A stretch of 34,413 nucleotides of DNA, from the IMG/VR virus record IMGVR_UViG_3300043425_000901, positions 1 through 34,413 of that record; one strand, 5' to 3'. The DNA is from a virus. The notes under the pieces are model-generated. The model ran no database searches. It had not been told where the DNA came from and saw only the letters and a list, made by a program, of their open reading frames with translations. Positions 28,611-34,413 of the stretch are shown in pieces. Position numbers and translations under genes: made by a program. Positions within the stretch are counted from its first letter, which is position 1. Every line of letters starts with the position of its first letter.

Positions 28611-28930
28611 GAAGCCGGCCGGACGAGGTCTTTCTCTACCGGCTGGCCCTCGAGCTCGGCATCCCGCACCCGGAGGCCTGGAAAAAACGACTGACAGTCA
28701 GGCAGCTACGGCGGTGGATGGCCTACTGGCGGATCGAGCCATTCGGTGACGAGTGGCGACGGTCGGCCCGCGAGGCCCTGACGGCGGCGGCCGGGTTCGG
28801 CGCAAAGCCGGACCCTGACGCCGAGGAGAAGTTCCTGCCCAGCTACCGCGAGAAGCCGCAGACGATCGACGACATCCGCCGCGAGCTGGCCAAGATCCCG
28901 GCCTTTGCGGCCCAAATGAAGCAAGAGTAA
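28266..28930 (+). CDS. Tail assembly chaperone frameshift product, gpGT-like (join 28266..28607, 28607..28930)
   Basis: A -1 shift at A_AAA_AAC (28601-28607) moves ribosomes past the gpG stop (28608-28610) into a frame open to 28930, making a 221-residue fusion. The T part begins LRSRPDEVFLYRLALELG, contains PEAWKKRLTVRQLRRWMAYW and FGDEWRRSAREALTA, and ends FAAQMKQE; these W-rich helices recur in T domains of many phages and have no start of their own. T binds the tail tube subunit while G coats the tape measure, recruiting the tube around it. The T part stops one base before the tape measure ATG. Confidence 0.88.
28601..28607 (+). promoter_or_regulatory. Programmed -1 frameshift slippery site A_AAA_AAC
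   Basis: The seven bases AAAAAAC are phased as gaA AAA AAC TGA in the gpG frame, the ideal XXXYYYZ arrangement, with the zero-frame stop immediately after. The -1 frame continues with CTG AGA AGC for 107 residues. This is the standard tail-chaperone frameshift, here with one of the most efficient bacterial heptamers. Confidence 0.88.
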
Positions 28931-30475
28931 ATGGCCACGATCGGCAAAGTATCCGCCGTATTCACCGCGAGCAGCGCGGGCCTCAAGGCCGGCGTCAACG
29001 ACGCGTCGGCGTCGTTCAAGAAGCTCTCGGCCGACGTCGCCAGCCTGCGTGGCGGCATGCGGTCGCTCGTGGCGATCCAGGGCGCCCAGCTCTTCGGCCA
29101 GGTCGCGAACGCCGCCCGGGCGGCGGCCAGCTCGTTCGTCAACGTGGCCCAGGCCCAGGCCCAGACGATCGACAACACGAGCAAACTGTCCCGCCGGCTG
29201 GGCATGACGTACGGCGAGCTCGCCGGGCTGTCGCTCGCAGGCGATCTGGCGGGTGTGTCGATGGACACGATCGGCAAGGCGGCCACCAAGGCCGACGTCG
29301 CGTTCGTGAAGGCCGCCCAGGGGTCCACGCAGGCCCAGGCCGCCCTGGCGGGCGTCGGGCTCTCGGTGGACCAGCTGCAGAACAAGAGCCCGGCCGAGCG
29401 GTTCCAGATGATGGCCGACGCGATCGCCGGGCTGCCGACGCCGGCCGAGCGTGCCCGGGCGTCCATCGCCCTGTTCGGAAAGAGCGGGGCCGACCTGCTG
29501 CCGCTGTTCGAGGGCGGGGCCGGCTCGATCCGCAACGCGACCGACGAGGCCCAGAGGTTTGGGCTCGCCCTGACAGACCAGCAGGGGCAGGCCGTCGAGA
29601 ACATGAACGACGCGTTCACGCGGGCCTATTCGGCCATCGGCGGCGTTGTCCAGCAGGTGGTGGCGTATCTGGCCCCTGCCCTGCAAAGCGTCACCGACAC
29701 GTTCACGAACCTTGTGGGCGGCATCGGCGGGGCGAACATTGGCCAGTTCATCGGCGAAGGGATCCTGGCTGGTGCCGAGTTCTTCGCGACGGTGGCCGAC
29801 GCAATCATCTCTGGGCTGTCCAGCGTCTGGGAGTACGTCTCGTCGATCGGCGTGCAGTGGAGCGCTGTGTGGGAGGCCGGGAACCGCGTGGGCGCGTTCC
29901 TGTCGGGCGTCGGCAACACCATGAAGTTCATTTTCGGCGCCGCGATCCTCGGCCTCACTGGCCCGATCACGGCCCTGCTCAAGGGTGCCGACTTCCTGGC
30001 GAAGCGAGTGGGCGTCGATCTGGGCGTGGACGGCTTCCTGGCGGGGGCCGACGCGTTCAACCAGTCGATCGTGGACGGCATGACGGATGCCAGCAACGCG
30101 GCTGCGGCTGACTTTGGCCGGGCGTTCGGCGAGGGTGGCGCCGTGGCCGAGGCCCAGAAAGGCCCCGTCTCCACCATGATCGGCGATGCCGTCAAGGCAG
30201 CCCGCGAGGCTGCTAACGCCCGCAACGAAGCGGCCAGGACCGTCGTGCCACAGGCCGGGCCGAAGCCGCCGCCTGAGCAGGCCGCGTTCACGGGACCGTC
30301 GTCAGAGGCCCTCAAGGCCACCGACAGCCGCTCGCGTGAGGGCATCGCCGAGATGTTCCGCCTGATGCGTGGCGACACGGGCAACGTCCAGGAGCGCATC
30401 GCCGTGGCCGTCGAGCGGGTGGCCGACAACACGAGCGAGGCGGACGACATGGACACCGTGGACATCGGGGGCTGA
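28931..30475 (+). CDS. Tail tape measure protein
   Basis: A 514-residue protein right after the chaperone pair. It starts IGKVSAVFTASSAGLKAGVN, with long Ala-rich helices (DVASLRGGMRSLVAIQGAQL, ARAAASSFVNVAQAQAQTID), a segment typical of tape measures (LSRRLGMTYGELAGLSLAGD; ARASIALFGKSGADLLPLFE), hydrophobic helices in the middle (AGAEFFATVADAIISGLSSV; FIFGAAILGLTGPITALL) that may enter the membrane on DNA injection, and a helical C-terminus. Length sets tail length; at 514 residues the tail would be short for a siphophage, on the order of 75 nm by the usual 1.5 Angstrom per residue rule. Confidence 0.93.
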   Translation: MATIGKVSAVFTASSAGLKAGVNDASASFKKLSADVASLRGGMRSLVAIQGAQLFGQVANAARAAASSFVNVAQAQAQTIDNTSKLSRRLGMTYGELAGLSLAGDLAGVSMDTIGKAATKADVAFVKAAQGSTQAQAALAGVGLSVDQLQNKSPAERFQMMADAIAGLPTPAERARASIALFGKSGADLLPLFEGGAGSIRNATDEAQRFGLALTDQQGQAVENMNDAFTRAYSAIGGVVQQVVAYLAPALQSVTDTFTNLVGGIGGANIGQFIGEGILAGAEFFATVADAIISGLSSVWEYVSSIGVQWSAVWEAGNRVGAFLSGVGNTMKFIFGAAILGLTGPITALLKGADFLAKRVGVDLGVDGFLAGADAFNQSIVDGMTDASNAAAADFGRAFGEGGAVAEAQKGPVSTMIGDAVKAAREAANARNEAARTVVPQAGPKPPPEQAAFTGPSSEALKATDSRSREGIAEMFRLMRGDTGNVQERIAVAVERVADNTSEADDMDTVDIGG

Positions 30476-30478
30476 GCC

Positions 30479-31351
30479 ATGGCCATCGCAGCATGTCTGG
30501 AGACAGCCCGCGGGACGGGCGTCAGCGGCAAATACGGCGAGTCGTTCACGTTCACGCGGAAGTGGATCGTCCGCGTCGACAGCCCCTCCACACCGCGGAC
30601 GCTGATCGCCCGGGCGCCGGGGATCGTGTTTGGCGCCGGCCACCCGGACTTCGGCAACCATAAAGCGATGGAGTTCGACTGCACGGAGGAGTCGGGCGAC
30701 GGCATGGTCTGGTCCGTCACGGTCAAGTACTACATCCCGCCCGTCAGCAACACGCCCGACACGACGGGCATGCCGAAAGACGCCTGGTCGGCCAGCGGCT
30801 CGACGATCACCATCCCGGTGTTCGAGGACAAGGACGGGGAAAAGATCGCCAACTCTGCTGGCGATCCAATCGAGAACGCCGAGCGCGAGTCGAGCGACTT
30901 TTCGCTGACGCTCACGAAGTGCTATGCCGACCTGGCATGGTCGAACATTGCTCGTGACCAGAGCAACACCGTCAACAACGGCAGCTGGAACAGCTCGCCG
31001 GCCCGGACGTGGAAGGTGGCATTTCGCTCGGCCAACAAGAAGGAAGCCACCTCGAGCAGCTCGAACACCACCAAGCCCTTCTGGGAGGTCGTGTGGGAGT
31101 TTCAGTACCGCCAGGAAACGTGGGACTACAAGCCGTGGGACGTCGGCTTCAACCAGCTCGTGGACTCGAGCGGCAACCCGCAGACGGGCGGCACCAAGCG
31201 GGCTGCCGTCCTGGGGGCTGACAAGAAGCCCGTCAAGCAGCCGGTCGCCCTGGCCAACGGCGTGGCGAAGACGCCCGGCCAGAAGCCCGACGTCCTCACG
31301 TTCAAGCTCTACCGCGAGACCAGCTTCTCCGTATTCGGGACGCCGAGCTGA
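30479..31351 (+). CDS. Minor tail protein, distal-tail region
   Basis: A 290-residue beta-rich protein following the tape measure, with no signal peptide. Motifs: ACLETARGTGVSGKYGESFT, KWIVRVDSPSTPRTLIARAP, WSVTVKYYIPPVSN, NNGSWNSSPARTWKVAFRSA, WDYKPWDVGFNQL and a closing LTFKLYRETSFSVFG. No family name can be supported, but position (where lambda gpM/L or distal tail proteins lie) and all-beta appearance point to the tail tip. Its stop overlaps the next ATG by one base. Confidence 0.75.
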   Translation: MAIAACLETARGTGVSGKYGESFTFTRKWIVRVDSPSTPRTLIARAPGIVFGAGHPDFGNHKAMEFDCTEESGDGMVWSVTVKYYIPPVSNTPDTTGMPKDAWSASGSTITIPVFEDKDGEKIANSAGDPIENAERESSDFSLTLTKCYADLAWSNIARDQSNTVNNGSWNSSPARTWKVAFRSANKKEATSSSSNTTKPFWEVVWEFQYRQETWDYKPWDVGFNQLVDSSGNPQTGGTKRAAVLGADKKPVKQPVALANGVAKTPGQKPDVLTFKLYRETSFSVFGTPS

Positions 31352-31686
31352 TGGCCAAGCCGCCGCGACAGTCCGGGCAGCGAGTGACGTTTACGCCGGC
31401 ATCAGCCCGGCGGATCGCGGCCGTCGTCCAGGCCTACGAGCGCGGCAACGGCTCGATCCCTGCGGCCCGGCAGCGGACAGGCGGCGACGACGGCGGCATC
31501 GTCCGCGGCACGTTCACCGGGGCCTGGGCCAAGGGCAGCACGAAGACGGTGACCGACGCCACGCTGTCGGCGGTGACATATGAGAACGTGAAGAACTATT
31601 TCGCCGCCGTCAGCGGCAGCGGAACGAAAGCGTGTGCCATCGCCTTTGCTAATGGTGAGTGGATCCTCATTGCTGCGGAGTGCTGA
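31351..31686 (+). CDS. Small tail-module protein
   Basis: A 111-residue protein. It starts with a basic region (KPPRQSGQRVTFTPASARRI, AAVVQAYERGN), then a Gly-rich linker, then a small beta domain (VRGTFTGAWAKGSTKTVTDA, VKNYFAAVSGSGTKACAIAF, NGEWILIAAEC). The first part recurs in tail proteins of similar environmental phages; the second resembles a small SH3-like domain. Probably structural. Confidence 0.65.
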   Translation: MAKPPRQSGQRVTFTPASARRIAAVVQAYERGNGSIPAARQRTGGDDGGIVRGTFTGAWAKGSTKTVTDATLSAVTYENVKNYFAAVSGSGTKACAIAFANGEWILIAAEC

Positions 31687-31689
31687 CGA

Positions 31690-32685
31690 ATGGCCATGCT
31701 AGGTGGCGAGTGCTCGGAGTGCTGCGAGCAAGAGTGGGTGTGTCTGCAGTGCGATGCATGCGACATTCCTGACGCCATTCGCATCACGATCAGCAGCCAG
31801 TCTCTGCCGATCTATCACGCATGCGTCTGTGGGGTGTTCATCCCAGGCGGCGCGGAGCCTACACCTACCTTCTCATTCGCGTACTACATCAGGCAGATAT
31901 CGGGGACGTTCGTCCTGCAAAAGATCGGCGGAAATGCGACCCAGGGCATATATAACTTCGGAGGCGCCGGCGACGACGTGTTTTTACAGGCGAGCATCGG
32001 CTACGCATCCTCGCCAGACGTCGCGTACGCCAATGTCTCGGTAAGGCTCGGCAACCTCGTCAGGTGCCGTTGCGTTGACGGCGGGACGCCGCCGACACAG
32101 CAGCAGATGGAGTCGAGCGAGTGGGGAAACGCATGCCAGAATGGGAACGGCGGGTCGCCCAGGCTGTTTCCGAGCAGCGACTGGGCGGCGGCGAATGGCA
32201 CCTCGTTCATGCTGTCCAGGCAGGTGTTCATGTCTGAGTGCGAGTATCGCGGCGCCGTCATTGCCTTAGTTGATCAGGCATGCACTAACGGCACGGAGAG
32301 CAGGTCTGTGGCGTTCGCCCCCATTTCAGTGCCAACGGATGGGGCATCTGCTGCCGGCTGCGTGCCGCCACTGTCGATGACCATACGCCACAGTGTGACG
32401 CTGCTGGGAACGCCATCTGGAACCAGCAACGTGGCGAGCCTGACAAACGTAAAAACTGTATACGACGCCGGGCCATTCAATGGTGTGATACCGATATGGC
32501 TGGTCAGTACGTCACTGCCGTCTGCCGCATGGCCGCCTCCGGTGGGCTACCTACCGACCGACATCTATTCGACGCCTACTGTGCGGCATGATCAGCAGGT
32601 GTCGGTTGACGCAATAGAGATGCTCTACGGAGCGTCGGCCATTCCGCTCTTTGCTGATCGCGGCAAGCCTGCTTGTGCGTTCTGA
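31690..32685 (+). CDS. Cysteine-rich tail protein
   Basis: A 331-residue protein with 18 or so cysteines, clustered at the N-terminus (GGECSECCEQEWVCLQCDAC) and again as CVCGVF, CRCVDGG, CEYRG and GCVPP. The body is beta-rich (ISGTFVLQKIGGNATQGIYN; VRHDQQVSVDAIEMLYGA). The first cluster could bind zinc or form disulfides outside the cell. Base composition is less GC-rich than the upstream genes, with codons such as ATA, TTA and GTA (ATATATAAC near 31948), which suggests recent exchange. Probably a tip or receptor-contact protein; no family recognised. Confidence 0.65.
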   Translation: MAMLGGECSECCEQEWVCLQCDACDIPDAIRITISSQSLPIYHACVCGVFIPGGAEPTPTFSFAYYIRQISGTFVLQKIGGNATQGIYNFGGAGDDVFLQASIGYASSPDVAYANVSVRLGNLVRCRCVDGGTPPTQQQMESSEWGNACQNGNGGSPRLFPSSDWAAANGTSFMLSRQVFMSECEYRGAVIALVDQACTNGTESRSVAFAPISVPTDGASAAGCVPPLSMTIRHSVTLLGTPSGTSNVASLTNVKTVYDAGPFNGVIPIWLVSTSLPSAAWPPPVGYLPTDIYSTPTVRHDQQVSVDAIEMLYGASAIPLFADRGKPACAF

Positions 32686-32690
32686 GGTGC

Positions 32691-32915
32691 ATGATGGCCT
32701 GCTATCAGACATCTTCGCTTCCATCTGGAATCAGCGCTGCAGGCCGCACGCCCTACAAGACTCAAGCCGAGTGCCTCCAGGCCTGCAAAGAGGGCGCGTG
32801 TTGCGAAGGCACGGCGTGTACCGTCAAGCCGCAGTGCCAGTGTCAGGGGGCAGGAAAAACGTTCATGGGTGTTGGGACTGTGTGCAGCCCGAGCCCCTGC
32901 AACCCACTTCCATGA
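32691..32915 (+). CDS. Small Cys-rich protein
   Basis: A 74-residue protein; ATG 32691 and 32694 are both possible, with GAGGT just upstream. Ten or so cysteines form the pattern CLQACKEGACCEGTACTVKP then CQCQGAGKTFMGVGTVCSP. The G-A-C-C ... Q-C ... G-A-G-K-T-F-x-G-x-G-T-x-C arrangement is a small repeat domain that I associate with planctomycete proteins, presumably disulfide-bonded. It has no signal peptide, so as a virion component it would be exposed only after assembly. Role unknown. Confidence 0.65.
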   Translation: MMACYQTSSLPSGISAAGRTPYKTQAECLQACKEGACCEGTACTVKPQCQCQGAGKTFMGVGTVCSPSPCNPLP

Positions 32916-33379
32916 TCTCCTGCCACCGCTCACACCTTGAGGCCCGTTGTCGCGAGCGCGGCTACACGCTCGACGAGGTGCTGCCGTGCGTCGTCTCGCA
33001 GGACGGCGACGCGTGGACGATCGACGTCGATCATCCGGCGTACCCGAGGACGCCGAGGGCTGGGCATGAGCCGGCACCAGCACCGCCGGCCGTCCATCCT
33101 TCCGGCTGCACGGCCGGCGCCGAGCTCAAGAAGCTGCTCGCCAAGGTCGGCATCACCGCCACGCCGGACTGCTCGTGCAATGCCCGTGCCGCCGAGATGG
33201 ACCGCCAGGGCTGCGACTGGTGCGAAGCCAACGTCGAGACGATCGTCGGCTGGCTCCGCGACCAGGCCCACGCACGCGGCCTACCGTTCCTCGACGCCGT
33301 CGGGCGGATGCTCGTGCGGCGGGCGATCCGCAGCGCTCGGCGGAACGCCAAGGCAGGCCATGACGCCCCCTCCGGCTGA
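32912..33379 (+). CDS. Tail-module protein with ELKKLLAKVGI motif
   Basis: A 155-residue protein. It opens CHRSHLEARCRERGYTLDEV, LPCVVSQDGD, TIDVDHPAYP; after a Pro linker it has GAELKKLLAKVGITATPDCS, CNARAAEMDRQGCDWCEANV and VGWLRDQAHARGLPFLDAVG. The second half (Cys-rich helical, C-x-C-N-x-R-A-x-E-M-D) is a recurring module in environmental phage tail regions and possibly in planctomycete genomes, often next to small Cys-rich proteins as here. Function unknown; metal binding by the cysteines is plausible. Confidence 0.65.
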   Translation: MISCHRSHLEARCRERGYTLDEVLPCVVSQDGDAWTIDVDHPAYPRTPRAGHEPAPAPPAVHPSGCTAGAELKKLLAKVGITATPDCSCNARAAEMDRQGCDWCEANVETIVGWLRDQAHARGLPFLDAVGRMLVRRAIRSARRNAKAGHDAPSG

Positions 33380-33439
33380 ACTTGCCCGTGCCACTCTCAG
33401 GCCCACAATCGGCCGGGAGTCGAGCAAGGAGGGCATTTC

Positions 33440-33835
33440 GTGCCTACGTCGTTTGAACAGATCCCTGCCGATATGCCGGTGACGTTCGTCATCGGGGACC
33501 AGCTCGACATCGGGCTGGCCGTCACGACGCAGGACGTGCCGCCGGTGCCGGTGAACCTCACGGGCTACACCCTCGAGGCGAAGGTGTTCGTGCCGCAGTA
33601 CGCGAACCCGGACGGCGGCCTCGGGGCCGGCGGCTACACGGTCGGCACGACGGCCGCCACGTTCACGATCTCGCCCGTCTCGCTCTCGGGCGGCACCGTG
33701 AGCCTCGGGCTCACTGAGGCCCAGACGTCGACGCTCAGCGCCGCCACGGGGTACCGCTGGTATTTCCGCTGGACGGACACCGCAGGGGCCACGCGGACGG
33801 CCGTCTCGGGCACCTTCACCGCGAGGATCCCGTGA
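33440..33835 (+). CDS. BppU-like baseplate upper protein, copy 1
   Basis: A 131-residue protein with GTG start and AAGGAGGG upstream. BppU N-terminal pattern: PVTFVIGDQLDIGLAVTTQD, VNLTGYTLEAKVFVPQ, VSLGLTEAQTSTLSAATGYR and WYFRWTDTAGATRTAVSGTF. It should dock fibres to the baseplate. It precedes and overlaps (GTGA) a collagen-like gene, the same order as in the second set at 1160-1746. Confidence 0.65.
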   Translation: MPTSFEQIPADMPVTFVIGDQLDIGLAVTTQDVPPVPVNLTGYTLEAKVFVPQYANPDGGLGAGGYTVGTTAATFTISPVSLSGGTVSLGLTEAQTSTLSAATGYRWYFRWTDTAGATRTAVSGTFTARIP

Positions 33836-34413
33836 GCTTCCTCGTTACCGTCCAAGGCAAGGCCGGGTCGAGCGTCGTCGCCACCAACGGCGACACGATC
33901 AACCTGTCCGTCGGTGCGGCCCCGGCTGCGTCCGCGATCACGTTCTCGCCTGCCGGCTCGCCCGGTGGCCAGGGGCCGGTGGGGCCTGCCGGCCCGTCCG
34001 CCGTGCTGTCGATCGGCACGGTCGTCGGCGGCGAGACTGCAGCGGCTACGCTCACCGGCAGCTCGCCGGCGCAGGTGCTGAACCTGGTCCTGCCCAAGGG
34101 CGACAAAGGCGACGTCGGACCGAGCGGTCCTGCCAACAGCCTCGCCATCGGCACGGTGACTACAGGTGCGGCCGGCTCATCGGCGTCGGCGTCCATCACC
34201 GGCGACGCGCCAAACCAGACGCTCTCGCTGACGATTCCGCGTGGTGACACTGGAGCGGCGAATAGCCTCTCCATCGGCACCGTGACGACTGGTTCTGCTG
34301 GCTCTTCGGCGTCCGCCACGATCACTGGGACGGCACCGAATCAGACGCTCTCGCTCGAGATCCCGCGCGGTGACACTGGCGCCGCTGGAAGCGTCGGGCC
34401 GGCTGGCCCCGTT
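33832..34413 (+). CDS. Collagen-like tail fibre protein, running off the right edge
   Basis: At least 194 residues from GTG 33832. After a short beta domain come collagen-like triplets (GSPGGQGPVGPAGP), then three related units of the form S-x-x-IGTV..G.......TG..P.Q.L.L..P.GD.G; the last two are nearly identical 42-residue copies. It ends inside a further collagen run (GPAGPV). The unit (IGTVTTG..GSSASA.ITG.APNQTL.L.IPRGDTGA) is common in phage fibres as a trimeric shaft. On a circular map the frame would close with residues encoded at 1-84. Confidence 0.85.
   Translation, partial: MSFLVTVQGKAGSSVVATNGDTINLSVGAAPAASAITFSPAGSPGGQGPVGPAGPSAVLSIGTVVGGETAAATLTGSSPAQVLNLVLPKGDKGDVGPSGPANSLAIGTVTTGAAGSSASASITGDAPNQTLSLTIPRGDTGAANSLSIGTVTTGSAGSSASATITGTAPNQTLSLEIPRGDTGAAGSVGPAGPV
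34135..34386 (+). repeat. Two tandem 126-base repeats coding 42-residue fibre units
   Basis: Copies at 34135-34260 and 34261-34386 code units starting NSLAIGTVTTG and NSLSIGTVTTG and ending IPRGDTGAA. Protein identity is high while many third codon positions differ, so the duplication is not recent or is under selection. Copy number can change by recombination, altering fibre length. Confidence 0.8.

Noticed and set aside
34021-34413. Short tandem repeats taken as a CRISPR array or diversity-generating template
   Set aside because: The repeats are 126 bases, contiguous, in frame and code a fibre unit; there are no spacers and no reverse transcriptase gene is present.

Overview
The window looks like a complete, or nearly complete, temperate siphophage genome of the HK97/lambda morphotype. 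It is GC-rich and compact: almost all genes lie on the + strand, and many join by 1-8 base ATGA/GTGA-type overlaps. The order tail fibres / secreted cargo gene / integrase / excisionase / replication / packaging / head / tail / tail fibres is a circular phage map opened inside the tail-fibre module. No bacterial flanks are seen. The reading frame that runs off the right end (33832..34413) continues in frame into the open frame at 1..84, which suggests, but does not prove, a circular sequence. Several small families (paired-Cys secreted proteins, Cys-rich tail proteins, a small protein with a C-terminal LRGLLERL-type motif) resemble families I associate with Planctomycetes and their phages. The host assignment is therefore an inference only.

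Layout. 33440..6247 (across the ends): baseplate and fibre genes in two similar sets (BppU-like plus collagen-like), an FN3-LamG adhesin, a tail-fibre repeat protein, a polyglycine-rich protein, then a metallophosphoesterase and a dNMP kinase. 6231..8145 (minus strand): a secreted coiled-coil cargo gene and a tyrosine integrase. 8146..8815: divergent control region with three related promoter/operator-like repeats and an excisionase-like gene. 8816..15356: early genes, including a Sak4-like ATPase, a DUF669-like ssDNA-binding protein, several small HTH proteins, a ParB-like DGQHR protein and a replication initiator whose gene contains three GC-rich palindromic iterons beside a purine-rich stretch (candidate origin). 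15357..15534: a regulatory gap with a promoter. 15535..18715: RusA resolvase, HNH nuclease, small and large terminase. 18694..20752: portal and prohead protease.

20733..24104 is the most unusual block. Nine small genes, mostly with one membrane segment, separate the prohead protease from the major capsid gene, which usually sit side by side. In the middle is a membrane-anchored papain-family (C1) cysteine peptidase with an intact Gln-Cys-His-Asn catalytic set, followed by a GlsB/YeaQ-like small membrane protein. No lysozyme, amidase or other standard endolysin is recognisable anywhere, so this block is the best candidate for a lysis cassette built around a papain-like peptidase.

24185..33379 is a standard HK97-like head-tail series: major capsid, terminator hairpin, connector, head closure, gp10-like and tail-completion proteins, two tandem tail-tube-like proteins, a gpG/gpGT chaperone pair made by a canonical A_AAA_AAC -1 frameshift, tape measure, minor tail proteins and Cys-rich tail-tip proteins.
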